DNA of 64,000 bases from an uncultured Armatimonadota bacterium (lineage in GTDB: Bacteria > Armatimonadota > Fimbriimonadia > Fimbriimonadales > Fimbriimonadaceae), in NCBI GenBank assembly GCA_903927025.1, contig CAIYLG010000034.1:1-64000 (forward strand), given 5' to 3'. The notes under the pieces were generated by a model. That model ran no database searches, was not told where the DNA came from, and saw only the letters and a program-made list of their open reading frames with translations. Each line of letters starts with the position of its first letter. Position 1 is the stretch's first letter. Below, one piece after another: positions 7,313-16,385 of the stretch. A program made the position numbers and the translations under genes.

Positions 7313-9046
7313 ATGCACGAATATTTTGACGTCGCCGTTATCGGCGGTGGCCCTGCTGGATCCACCCTGGGCTCCATGTTGAGAAAGTATGCGCCTCAGT
7401 TGAGCGTCGCCATCTTTGAGAAAGAAGTGTTCCCGAGGGAGCACATTGGGGAAAGCCTCCTTCCCACCACCGGTCGAATTCTCGAAGAGATCGGAGTCTG
7501 GGATGCGGTTGAGGCTGCTGGATTCCCGATTAAGATTGGCGCAACGTACCGCTGGGGGTCCTCAGACGATCTCTGGGATTTCAATCTCCTAGAAACTGCA
7601 GAAATTAACCCTACAGAACAGCGCCCCTCGAAGTTTGAGGGTTGGCGAATGCGCAGCACCTTTCAGGTTGATCGTGCCAAGTTCGACAAGATCCTGCTAG
7701 ATCACTCCAAGCAACTGGGCTGTCATGTTTACGAAGGCGGCGGAGTTGAGAAAGTCTTGGGTGAATCTGACGAAGTTTCTGGGCTCAAACTCGCCTCCGG
7801 AGAGACGATAACTGCCAAGTATTACATCGACGCATCCGGAAACGCCGGCATCTTGCGCAAGGCAATGGGCGTCGGAGTGGAAGAGCCACCCGCCCTGAAA
7901 AATATTGCAATTTGGGACCACTGGGAAGACGCCGAGTGGGCGGTAAGCATCGGCATTGGCGCAACCCGAATTCAGGTCATGAGCCTTGGATACGGCTGGC
8001 TCTGGTTTATACCGATCTCGGCGACAAGGATTTCCATAGGTTTGGTTTGCCCAGCGGAGTATTACAAGAAGTCTGGGAAGCGACCCGAAGAAATTTACAT
8101 GGAAGCCGTGAAAGCGGAGCCAAGAATTTCTGCGCTTACGGCAAATGCCAAGCCAGATGGGCATGTGAAGGCGACCAAGGACTGGTCGTTCCTCGCCAAG
8201 CAGATGGTAGGCAAGAACTGGTTCCTCGTTGGAGAGAGTTCAGGCTTTGCCGATCCAATCTTATCCGCCGGCATCACGATGACAATGATGAGCGCCAAGG
8301 AGTGCGCCTACACCATCAGTGAAATCGAGCGCGGCGAGCATGAAGTCGACTGGATGAAGCAGGTCTTTGGAGACCGGCAGGCTCAGCGCGTCAACCAACA
8401 TATTCGTTTTGCCAACTTTTGGTATTCCGGAAATGGTCACTTTTCCGACCTCGTCGACTACACCGCAGAAATTGCCAAGGAAGCAGGTTTCAAGACAGAT
8501 CCGAAGTCGGCTTGGCAATGGTTGGGCACCGGGGGATTTGTCTCCCTTGAGACAGCGGGCGCAGGTTTGGCAGGCCACAGTATTGAGCAGATCAAAAACA
8601 TCCAGGCAATGCTGTTCAACGAAGAAACTGAATGGGCGATCACGAAGGTGAATGTCTTCGATCTGAATATTGAAGGCGTCACCGCCGGGAGGACTCCGTT
8701 CTACGAAGAGGGACGAATTCGAGTGGGACGAGTCTTGAAGAAAGATGGAATGGACCTGCCAGTTTCAGGTGGATTCAAAATCATTCTTGACATCCTCCAG
8801 AAGGAGAAGAAACTGGGGCCCATTATCAACGCCTTACGGGCGGTAAGTGCCCAGTACGGTCCCATCGTTGCCCTAAGCGGCTTGGAAGCGCTTGAGGTCC
8901 TGCTGAAGGATGGCTGGATCAGTGGCTACTACTCCAGCGACCAACCGCTCCTGCGCTCGTCGGACATTCCGAGAACGCCGAATATCGACTGGAATAAGGA
9001 CACGGAAGACCCAATGGTGCGTTTGGCACAGGCAATCAGTGCTTAG
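7313..9046 (+). CDS. Flavin-dependent halogenase-like FAD oxidoreductase (paralogue 1)
   Basis: A 577-residue flavoprotein. The N-terminal FAD site is VAVIGGGPAGSTLG. REHIGESLLP and GFPIKIGATYRWG follow; Lys74 lies where the catalytic Lys of phenol/pyrrole halogenases of the PltA/CmlS type lies. GWLWFIPI fits the halogenase W-x-W-x-I-P signature, and FADPILSAG fits the F-x-x-P-x-x-S-x-G signature. Such enzymes use reduced FAD, O2 and halide to chlorinate or brominate electron-rich rings, often on a carrier protein. Halogenase activity is inferred; other monooxygenases share the fold. The ATG at 7313 has AAGGAACGAG before it. The next paralogue starts 13 bases after its stop. Confidence 0.8.
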   Translation: MHEYFDVAVIGGGPAGSTLGSMLRKYAPQLSVAIFEKEVFPREHIGESLLPTTGRILEEIGVWDAVEAAGFPIKIGATYRWGSSDDLWDFNLLETAEINPTEQRPSKFEGWRMRSTFQVDRAKFDKILLDHSKQLGCHVYEGGGVEKVLGESDEVSGLKLASGETITAKYYIDASGNAGILRKAMGVGVEEPPALKNIAIWDHWEDAEWAVSIGIGATRIQVMSLGYGWLWFIPISATRISIGLVCPAEYYKKSGKRPEEIYMEAVKAEPRISALTANAKPDGHVKATKDWSFLAKQMVGKNWFLVGESSGFADPILSAGITMTMMSAKECAYTISEIERGEHEVDWMKQVFGDRQAQRVNQHIRFANFWYSGNGHFSDLVDYTAEIAKEAGFKTDPKSAWQWLGTGGFVSLETAGAGLAGHSIEQIKNIQAMLFNEETEWAITKVNVFDLNIEGVTAGRTPFYEEGRIRVGRVLKKDGMDLPVSGGFKIILDILQKEKKLGPIINALRAVSAQYGPIVALSGLEALEVLLKDGWISGYYSSDQPLLRSSDIPRTPNIDWNKDTEDPMVRLAQAISA

Positions 9047-9059
9047 TAGTGGAGGGGCC

Positions 9060-10748
9060 TTGAAAACGGATGTAGCAATCGTAGGCGGCGGGCCAGCGGG
9101 GAGTACTGTAGGTATCTTCCTGAAAAAGCACAACCCTGATCTTCACGTCACCATTATCGAGCGCGAGAAGTTTCCGCGGGATCACGTTGGAGAGAGCCAC
9201 CTGCCGGCTATCTCCGCGATTCTGAACGAGATGGGCGTTTGGGATAAGGTAGAAGCTTCCGGCTTTCCCATTAAGGTCGGTGCCACGTTCAAATGGGGAG
9301 CGAACAAGGAATTTTGGGATACCGACTTCCTCCTTCAGGAGCAGTTCCAAGATGAAGCGCGCCCCGCAAAGTTTGTGGGACAGCGAACCCGAACCGCCTT
9401 CCAGGTGGACCGCTCGATCTACGACAAGGTGCTTCTCGACCATTGCAGGGAACTAGGCTGTACCGTTCTCGAGGAGACCAAAGTTACCAAGGTCGATCGC
9501 GACGGCGATACGATCACCGGCATAAGCGTCGCGTGCGATCCATCTCGACCGGTTGATGAGATGAGCGAAGTCGAAAGGATCGACGCGCGCTACTACGTTG
9601 ACTGCTCTGGGGATATTGGGCTGATTCGCAAAGCGATGGACATCGGTGTGCAGAGCCCTACTGCCCTGCGAAACATCGCGATCTACCGGTACTGGCAGGA
9701 TGCGGAGTGGGCAGTTTCCGTTGGGAACGGAGGGACTCGCATCCAGATTATGAGTCTGGAGTGGGGCTGGCTTTGGTTCATTCCGATCACTCCAACGAGA
9801 ACATCAATCGGATTGGTGGTTCCTGCGGGCTACTACAAGGCATCAGGAAAGACCATTGAAGAACTCTATGCTCAAGCGGTTGCAGAAGAACCCCTAATCT
9901 CTAGACTCATTCAATCTGCGACCCCCGAACCTGAGGTGACGGCAACCAAGGACTGGAGTTTTCTTTCTGACCGGCTTGTGGGACAGAACTGGTTCTTGGC
10001 CGGAGACTGCTGCGGCTTTGCAGACCCGATCCTCTCGGCGGGAATGACCCTGGCTCACACGAGTGCGAGGAAGGTTGCATTCACCATCCTGGAGCTAGAT
10101 CGTGGCGAGATTGATGCCGCCTGGCTCAAGAGTGAGTACGACGACGGGCACCGTGGTCAAATAAAGCACCACATCCAGTTCGCAGATTTTTGGTACACGT
10201 CAAACGGTCAGTTCACAGACCTTAAGGACTACTGCGCCGAGATCGCGGAGGCTGCTGGTCTGACTTTGGATCCTGCCACAGCCTTTCGGTGGCTGGCTAC
10301 GGGCGGATTCACCATCGACGAACCTGGAGTCGCGGCCGCGCTCACGTACCGTGTGTCTGGTTTGAAACTCGTCGCCGTCCACCTCGGTGCTTCTGCCCCT
10401 GAGTGGGAGCTTCAAAAGACGAACTTCTGGCGAATGGACCTCAACGGCGCAGTTGAGAGTGTGTTTAGCCGGTACCGAGACGGGCGAGTCATGCGCATTC
10501 CTTGCCTGAAGAAGGGAACGAAGACGCTTCCGATCGTGGATGCGTTCAGGCACTTGATCGTGGCCATGCGCAACAACTTTGACAGCATCATGATCCTTGA
10601 AGCATGCGTCAATTCAATGATTCAGCAGGACGGAATTCCTCCCAGTGAGGCTTCACTGTTGGCGATCGAAGCAATCGAGGCCCTTATCCTAGAAGGCTGG
10701 ATCAAAGGCAAAGTTGTTCCCAGCCGGCCCTTTATCAAGGTGAGTTAG
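9060..10748 (+). CDS. Flavin-dependent halogenase-like FAD oxidoreductase (paralogue 2)
   Basis: A 562-residue paralogue of the preceding flavoprotein. It has VAIVGGGPAGSTVG, REKFPRDHVGESHLP, FPIKVGATFKWG with Lys72 at the catalytic position, GWLWFIPI (W-x-W-x-I-P) and FADPILSAG. The TTG at 9060 is chosen because GGAGGGG lies 3-9 bases before it and the protein then aligns with the third paralogue (KTDVAI). Longer reading into the upstream gene would be out of family. The C-terminal third (about 380-562) is a separate mixed domain also seen in the other two copies (EEAFRWLATGGF type). It closes the operon and is followed by a strong terminator. Confidence 0.8.
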   Translation: MKTDVAIVGGGPAGSTVGIFLKKHNPDLHVTIIEREKFPRDHVGESHLPAISAILNEMGVWDKVEASGFPIKVGATFKWGANKEFWDTDFLLQEQFQDEARPAKFVGQRTRTAFQVDRSIYDKVLLDHCRELGCTVLEETKVTKVDRDGDTITGISVACDPSRPVDEMSEVERIDARYYVDCSGDIGLIRKAMDIGVQSPTALRNIAIYRYWQDAEWAVSVGNGGTRIQIMSLEWGWLWFIPITPTRTSIGLVVPAGYYKASGKTIEELYAQAVAEEPLISRLIQSATPEPEVTATKDWSFLSDRLVGQNWFLAGDCCGFADPILSAGMTLAHTSARKVAFTILELDRGEIDAAWLKSEYDDGHRGQIKHHIQFADFWYTSNGQFTDLKDYCAEIAEAAGLTLDPATAFRWLATGGFTIDEPGVAAALTYRVSGLKLVAVHLGASAPEWELQKTNFWRMDLNGAVESVFSRYRDGRVMRIPCLKKGTKTLPIVDAFRHLIVAMRNNFDSIMILEACVNSMIQQDGIPPSEASLLAIEAIEALILEGWIKGKVVPSRPFIKVS

Positions 10749-10771
10749 AACCTCAATTTCAACGTAGTGTG

Positions 10772-10811
10772 CGTCCAGGTTGGCCAAACAACCTGGACGC
10801 ATTGTTTTTTG
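10772..10811 (+). terminator. Intrinsic terminator of the halogenase operon
   Basis: GCGTCCAGGTTG (10772-10783) pairs perfectly with CAACCTGGACGC (10790-10801) around GCCAAA, followed by ATTG and six T. It is a strong factor-independent terminator for the forward operon and lacks an A-tract for the convergent gene. Confidence 0.92.
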
Positions 10812-10876
10812 AAGCCATCAGAATTCCTCGATTCCGGTCTTGAGTCTAAGACGCGGGAGCCTCTAATGTCTCAAGT

Positions 10877-12580
10877 CTAGATTTCGGATTCACTGATCTT
10901 GATGAAAGGCTTTGTCGGGTCGGCAGTCGCGCTAATCCATCCCTCTAGCATCATCGTCTCCATGGCTTCAATCGCTAGGAGTGAGGCGTCCTGAGGGTCG
11001 ATATGATCCTGAGCGATCATGGCATTCACGCTGTCCTCTAGAATTTTGATGCTCTCACTGTGCCGCTTGAAGGCATTCACAACATGCTTGAATGAATCGA
11101 TGAGGGGCAATGTCTTTGTGCCGCGCTTCATGCAAGGGATGGGAAGTACTCGGCCTTTTAGGTAGCGCACAAACTTATCCTCTTTGGCGCCCTCATAGTT
11201 GAGTTCCCAGATGTTGGTTTTCGATATCTCCCACTCTGGGACAGAACCGCCCAGGTGCACAGCAACGAGCTTAAGACCGGAAACTCGGTAGGTGAGAGCG
11301 GCCGCAACTCCCGGCTCATCAAGCGTAAAGCCACCCGTCGCGAGCCACCGAAACGCTTCTTCAGGAGCCAGTGTAAGTCCTGCAGTTTCGGCGATATCTT
11401 GGCAGTATTCCTTCAGGTCCGTGAACTGGCCATTGGATGAATACCAGAAGTCTGCGAACTGCATATGATGTCGAATTTGAGTGGAGTGGCCCGCTTCATA
11501 CTCATCCTTCAGCCATTGCTCCTTGGTCACTCCACGCATGATCTCGAGAATGGTGAATGCGGCCTTTCTTCCGCTTGTGTGAGCCAACGTCATTCCGGCG
11601 GAAAGGATCGGGTCGGCAAATCCGCAACTGTCTCCGGCAAGAAACCAGTTTTTGCCGGCTAGGCGCTTAGAGACAAAATTCCAGTCCTTGGTCGCATATA
11701 TTTCTGGCTCAGGTGTTGCGGTTGTCAGCAGATCCTTGATGAGAGGCTCCGTTGTAATCGCTTCGTGATAGAGTTCCTCTACCGTCTTGCCACTGGCCTT
11801 GTAATATTCGGCCGGAAGCACGAGGCCCACGGAAGTACGTGATGGCGTAATTGGGATGAACCAAAGCCATCCCCAGTCCAGACTCATGATCTGAATGCGT
11901 GTGCCCCCAATGCCGAGCGAAACGGCCCATTTGGCATCCTGCCAATATTGGTAAAAGGCGATATTTCGAAGCGCCGTTGGGGCTTCAATCTCGATATCTA
12001 GAGCTCGCCTAAGGATTCCAATTTCACCCGTGCAATCGACGTAAAACCGAGCCTCGACCCTCCCATCCTCGCCGATCTCCTCTCGCACTTCGGCGGAATC
12101 GGATGTGACATTGAGGCCCGAGACGGAATCGTCCACATGGTCAATCGATCTTACGTGTGCCTCTTCGAGAACGCGACATCCGAGTTCCCGAGCATGGTCG
12201 AGTAGGACTTTGTCGTACACACCCCGGTCCACTTGGAAGGCGGTACGGGTTCGCTGATCGACAAACTTTGCCGGGCGGGGCTCATCTCGAAATTGGTCGC
12301 CTTGAAGAAAGTCAGTGTCCCAGAGATCCTTTGTCGCTCCCCACTTGAAAGTGGCCCCAATCTTGATGGGGAAGTTCTCGGCTTCAACCTTGTCCCACAC
12401 TCCCATCTCGTCGAGAATTGCTGAAATAGCGGGCGTATGGCTTTCACCGACATGCTCGCGGGGGAATTTCTCGCGTTCGAGGATTGTGACATCCAGCGAC
12501 GGCTTGTACTTTTTGAGAAGAGCGGCAACCGTACTTCCGGCTGGACCTCCTCCGATGATGGCGACGTCAGTTTTTAGCAT
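10877..12580 (-). CDS. Flavin-dependent halogenase-like FAD oxidoreductase (paralogue 3)
   Basis: A 567-residue flavoprotein, visibly closer to paralogue 2 than to paralogue 1. It carries VAIIGGGPAGSTVA, REKFPREHVGESHTP, FPIKIGATFKWG with Lys73 in the catalytic position, WGWLWFIPI and FADPILSAG. The C-terminal region with EAFRWLATGGFTLDEPG is shared with paralogue 2. It converges on the forward halogenase operon and starts 72 bases after the stop of the TPR-sulfotransferase gene on the same strand, with no terminator seen between them, so the two may be co-transcribed. The two-plus-one paralogue arrangement on opposite strands points to local duplication. Halogenation is inferred from motifs. 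Confidence 0.8.
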   Translation of the reverse strand: MLKTDVAIIGGGPAGSTVAALLKKYKPSLDVTILEREKFPREHVGESHTPAISAILDEMGVWDKVEAENFPIKIGATFKWGATKDLWDTDFLQGDQFRDEPRPAKFVDQRTRTAFQVDRGVYDKVLLDHARELGCRVLEEAHVRSIDHVDDSVSGLNVTSDSAEVREEIGEDGRVEARFYVDCTGEIGILRRALDIEIEAPTALRNIAFYQYWQDAKWAVSLGIGGTRIQIMSLDWGWLWFIPITPSRTSVGLVLPAEYYKASGKTVEELYHEAITTEPLIKDLLTTATPEPEIYATKDWNFVSKRLAGKNWFLAGDSCGFADPILSAGMTLAHTSGRKAAFTILEIMRGVTKEQWLKDEYEAGHSTQIRHHMQFADFWYSSNGQFTDLKEYCQDIAETAGLTLAPEEAFRWLATGGFTLDEPGVAAALTYRVSGLKLVAVHLGGSVPEWEISKTNIWELNYEGAKEDKFVRYLKGRVLPIPCMKRGTKTLPLIDSFKHVVNAFKRHSESIKILEDSVNAMIAQDHIDPQDASLLAIEAMETMMLEGWISATADPTKPFIKISESEI

Positions 12581-12652
12581 GCAAATTCTAGGCGAATCAA
12601 AAAAGTTTAACGTAAAACGCGACCGCAGGTGGCCTCTACCAACGCTTAGCGA

Positions 12653-14503
12653 TCACTTTGCGGACAAGGAGATGAATTCCTCAATCCAGGGTTCAAAGTG
12701 CCGCCAGCGTTCTACCGAAGACTGATACAGGGGCTGACGAACCTGCCATACGCTTGGGGTGATCACCGTACGTCGGCTGTCCTGCGGCTTGAGGCAGAGC
12801 TCGTTCCATTCCAAACCGCAGAATTCAACGATTTGGCGAGTGATCGCTTCGCTATCTGCCACAAGTGCTTCGTAATCAATTTCCAAAAAGCCCTCGGCGG
12901 GAAGCACCTTTCTCCAGTGATCCATCACCCGCAAATATTGACTATAGCCAAAGGCGATATTGGACTTGTTGTGCGCGGTATCGTTCGCGGCTCGGTTTGG
13001 AGTGACGTACATCGAGAGGCAGGTATCGATCGGGTTTCGACGCACGTGAATAATCTTTGCGTTTGGATAGGCGGTTCGAATGATGCCCAACATCGCAAAG
13101 TTGCCCGGCATTTTGTCTGCGACGCGCGGCTTGCCTGGTGCGATTTCATCGAGCAGGGCCAAGTACCGATTTGCGGCATCCGTTAAGCCCTTCCTGTTGA
13201 GGTCGCCTCGCGATTCGACGATGCAGCCGCGCCAGTTGTCGTTCCAAAAGGACTGCTCTCCCGCGACTCCGACCTCGGGATGGCACGAAAGGATATGTTC
13301 GACCAGGGTGGTTCCGGATCGAATCATTCCGACAATGAAGATGGGTACTTCACTTGGCAACCCTGCATCTTTGTTCTTGGACACGAAGTTCGAAGAATAT
13401 AGCCGTAGGATTTGATCAAGCTGGCTCGTATAGAGATCCCTGTCTAGATTCTTGCCTTTGAATTTGAGCTCGAATTCGATCAGATTCGCAGCGTCAAAGG
13501 CCTCCATCGAAGCCTGAAACTGGCCCAGATCTTCCATTGCCTTGCCAACTCCATATTGAAGATAGCTTTGCTGTTTGGTTGGCATTGCCTTGTCTTCAAG
13601 CAAGTGCCTCATCTTGTCAATCATCGGTTGGTCGGCTGGAGTGACCCGCTTGCTGTTGACAATTCCAAAGTATGGATATCCAAACTTGGGACGAAGGAAT
13701 ATCGACTGTTCAAATGCCTTGATCGCGTCATCCAGTCTCCCGACGCCCTGATAGGCGGTTCCAAGCATCGATTGGGCCTCGGAGTCTAGTGGGCTCTCTT
13801 TGGCTGCCGCTTCCATCTCCACAATGGCCAGTTCTGGCTGTCCATCTTCCAACAGGCTGCGACCCAGCAGCATCTTAGCTGGCCCGCTGGTGGGATTGAG
13901 CTCAATCGCTCGCCGAGCGCACTCTGCTGCAAGCAAAGGCGCATTTTGGGTGAGGAAGAACTGCGTTATGCTCAAAAGCGCCTCAAGAGGAGGTCGCGAT
14001 GCCGCGAGGGTGGTGCGGACGGTTTCACGCGCTTCCTCGCGCTTGCCCTGCATCAGAAGGCACTGGCTGAGATTGAAGCGGATTTGTATGATCGACGGCG
14101 CGGTCTCAGCCGCCTTGCGCAGATAAGCTTCTGCCTCGTTCAGCAGTCGGACGTCTTGGTAGCAGATTCCAACCTGGGTGATCCCTTGGGCATCCTGAGG
14201 GTTGGCTTCGTTCGCGCGGAGTGCGGCCTCAAGTGCCTCGATAGACCGCCCAAGCTTCTTGTAGGCGTGAGACTGCCAAAACGGGGCATGGAAGGAATTT
14301 GGCTCCATACCTTGGACTTCATCGAGAAGCCGAATTCCTTCCAGCGGGTCTCCGGCCTTTGCCTCAATCACGCCCAAGAGCAACATCGCCTTGGTGTTGT
14401 AGTGCTCCACGCTGAGAACTTCGCGACACATTCGTGCCGCTTCAGGGAGTCGGCCAGCGGCATGAGCAGCACTGGCGGAAGCTATAAGATTTGTGAGATC
14501 CAA
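12653..14503 (-). CDS. TPR-repeat sulfotransferase (copy A)
   Basis: A 616-residue protein. Residues 1 to about 340 are tetratricopeptide repeats (e.g. GRSIEALEAALRANEANPQD, LDDAIKAFEQSIFLRP). From about residue 385 there is a PAPS-dependent sulfotransferase domain: VPIFIVGMIRSGTTLVEHIL is the 5'-phosphosulfate-binding loop, HVRRNPIDTCLSMYV the 3'-phosphate region, and VWQVRQPLYQSSVERWRHFE the C-terminal signature. No signal peptide or membrane segment is seen, so it is probably cytoplasmic. It would transfer sulfate to a hydroxyl of an unknown substrate, which the TPR part may recruit. It lies upstream of halogenase paralogue 3. A full paralogue is at 26.5-28.3 kb. Confidence 0.87.
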   Translation of the reverse strand: MDLTNLIASASAAHAAGRLPEAARMCREVLSVEHYNTKAMLLLGVIEAKAGDPLEGIRLLDEVQGMEPNSFHAPFWQSHAYKKLGRSIEALEAALRANEANPQDAQGITQVGICYQDVRLLNEAEAYLRKAAETAPSIIQIRFNLSQCLLMQGKREEARETVRTTLAASRPPLEALLSITQFFLTQNAPLLAAECARRAIELNPTSGPAKMLLGRSLLEDGQPELAIVEMEAAAKESPLDSEAQSMLGTAYQGVGRLDDAIKAFEQSIFLRPKFGYPYFGIVNSKRVTPADQPMIDKMRHLLEDKAMPTKQQSYLQYGVGKAMEDLGQFQASMEAFDAANLIEFELKFKGKNLDRDLYTSQLDQILRLYSSNFVSKNKDAGLPSEVPIFIVGMIRSGTTLVEHILSCHPEVGVAGEQSFWNDNWRGCIVESRGDLNRKGLTDAANRYLALLDEIAPGKPRVADKMPGNFAMLGIIRTAYPNAKIIHVRRNPIDTCLSMYVTPNRAANDTAHNKSNIAFGYSQYLRVMDHWRKVLPAEGFLEIDYEALVADSEAITRQIVEFCGLEWNELCLKPQDSRRTVITPSVWQVRQPLYQSSVERWRHFEPWIEEFISLSAK

Positions 14504-14607
14504 AAGGATGTTCCTAGTTGTAGCAGGCAGCTGACGTGGGGCGAAGTATATCAGTCCTCAGTCAAATATGTTGTCGCTTCGACTCAAGCGGCAGGCAAAG
14601 AATGACG

Positions 14608-15453
14608 CTACTCTAGCAACTTTCGCAGGCGCTCCTGCTCTTCTCGCTCCCGCTGGCGCTCGATGACGTCTCCAAGATAAATTTCGCGTTTATCCGCTTG
14701 CCTCTTTTTGAAGGCGATTTCTTCTTTGCGAACTCTGCGATCCTCGAAGGCTTCGCCAAAGCGGATACCTCCTGTGTTTCTCAGGGTCATATAGCTGGTA
14801 AATGCGGCCACTCCCCCGAAAAGCTCAAAGAAGCTGTTCCGCGTCACAAATCCGTACAAGAACAAAGCCGGACCCAACACCAAGCTGAGGTGAGCGGTAA
14901 TTCTCAGCGCCTTCGTGTAGGTCATCCGGTACCACAACAGTGCGGTCACGATGAGTCCGCCGTCCCAGGGCAGGCATGGGATCAGGTTGAGGGCTCCCAT
15001 CCAAAGGTTCAGGCTGCCGATCGTCGAGATAAGAATCCACTGGTATTCCAAATCGCCCGTCAAACCGGGCGCCCGCAGCATTTGCCTTGCCAACAGAAGC
15101 AGCGCCTCACCCAGGATGAAATTTGCCAAGGGCCCAGCAAAGACGATTAAGAGCTCCTGCTTTGGGGTTCTGTTGCCGCTAGACGAAGCAAAGCCTCCAA
15201 AACCGTGAAGCATGATCTCCAGGTCCTTCTGCCGAAACCCCTTTGCAGTAAGAGCGTGCCCCATCTCATGGAAGAAGATGGAAAAGACAATGGCGAGGGC
15301 AAATTCCAGGCCGATCATCAACCCCATTCCGCGGTTGGCAAGTGCAGGGATGATGAAGAACAGGATCGTGATGTGAAGGCGAATCCGAATGCCGAACAGC
15401 TTGCCCACGCCTATGGACCAGTTCAAGATGGATTGCAGGTTGAGATTGTTCAT
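14608..15453 (-). CDS. Site-2 protease family membrane metalloprotease (M50)
   Basis: A 281-residue polytopic membrane protein. The zinc motif HEMGH has His62, Glu63 and His66 inside a hydrophobic helix, and NLIPCLPWDGG supplies the second metal-ligand motif (N-x-x-P-x-x-x-x-D-G-G). The C-terminus is a charged, probably coiled-coil tail (RRVRKEEIAFKKRQADKRE, RQREREEQERL). Family members cut transmembrane segments of regulators, or are uncharacterised. It starts 17 bases after the second GH43 gene on the same strand and is followed by the TPR-sulfotransferase after 104 bases. Confidence 0.87.
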   Translation of the reverse strand: MNNLNLQSILNWSIGVGKLFGIRIRLHITILFFIIPALANRGMGLMIGLEFALAIVFSIFFHEMGHALTAKGFRQKDLEIMLHGFGGFASSSGNRTPKQELLIVFAGPLANFILGEALLLLARQMLRAPGLTGDLEYQWILISTIGSLNLWMGALNLIPCLPWDGGLIVTALLWYRMTYTKALRITAHLSLVLGPALFLYGFVTRNSFFELFGGVAAFTSYMTLRNTGGIRFGEAFEDRRVRKEEIAFKKRQADKREIYLGDVIERQREREEQERLRKLLE

Positions 15454-15470
15454 TCGGCTGTTCGCAAGGG

Positions 15471-16364
15471 CTACTTCGTGAATAAAGGATGCGCGGAAAC
15501 GCCAGTATTTGTTAGTCCAATTTGCGGCATCGTCCCATCCACGTTGAAGCGGAACCGCTCAAGGCACGTGACACGGTGGTGAGGATTGGTGTCCCCGAGA
15601 ATCCTACGGTGATAGCAGATCACATATTCGTCGGTTCCCGGGAGTCGCATCACGGAGTGGTGACCAGCGCCATCGGCGATGCCTGGTTCAATTCCAAGGA
15701 TGGAGTCGACGCGATTGAACGGACCAAAGGGCGAGTCGGAGATGGCATAGGCAACTCGGTAGGTTGAGTCTGTCCAGTTTCCCTCTGACCACATGAACAC
15801 GTATCGCTCTCCGTCCCGAACCATGAAAGGACCTTCAACGTAGTTTTCAGGCGTAATTTCGGTGATTTCACCGGACAGCGAAGTCATATCGTCTGAAAGC
15901 GGAGCCATGACCGCCTTTCTCCAGCCACCCCAGTAGAGGTAAGCCTTGCCATCATCATCCACGAAGGCATGGGCATCGATGGGCTGGGCACCGTGGTGGT
16001 AATCCACGATCAGCGGCTTGCCGAGCGCATCGACAAAGGGACCCGACGGATGGTCCGAGACAGCGACTCCTATTCCGGCGCCATCCCCAGCGGAGAAGTA
16101 CATGTAGTACTTGCCGTTTTTCTCGGCAACCGAAGGTGCCCAGGCAGCACGGTGCGTGCTCCAAGGAACATCGACGAAGTCCAGTCCCACTCCGTCGCGA
16201 GTCCAGTCCGTCAGATCACTCGACGACCAAACCTCGAAGAACGTCTGTTCCTCGAACGGGGCGGAGTAGGTTGGATAGATGTAATAGCGCCCCTGAAATG
16301 CATGCAGCTCAGGGTCGGCATACCACCCTGGGAGGACGGGGTTGCCGCTGGTAATTTTGGCCAC
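15471..16364 (-). CDS. GH43 family glycoside hydrolase (cytoplasmic form)
   Basis: A 297-residue single-domain GH43. NPVLPGWYADPELHAFQGRY holds the catalytic base Asp, AQPIDAHAFVDDDGKAYLYW the pKa-modulating Asp, and ENYVEGPFMVRDG the acid Glu. AWAPSVAEKNGKYYMYFSAG and HHSVMRLPGTDEYVICYHR are also typical. No signal peptide is present, which suggests hydrolysis of imported arabino- or xylo-oligosaccharides. It lies between the GNAT-like gene (21 bases) and the M50 protease (17 bases). Confidence 0.87.
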   Translation of the reverse strand: MAKITSGNPVLPGWYADPELHAFQGRYYIYPTYSAPFEEQTFFEVWSSSDLTDWTRDGVGLDFVDVPWSTHRAAWAPSVAEKNGKYYMYFSAGDGAGIGVAVSDHPSGPFVDALGKPLIVDYHHGAQPIDAHAFVDDDGKAYLYWGGWRKAVMAPLSDDMTSLSGEITEITPENYVEGPFMVRDGERYVFMWSEGNWTDSTYRVAYAISDSPFGPFNRVDSILGIEPGIADGAGHHSVMRLPGTDEYVICYHRRILGDTNPHHRVTCLERFRFNVDGTMPQIGLTNTGVSAHPLFTK

Positions 16365-16385
16365 ACCAAAAGATACCGATTCTTA

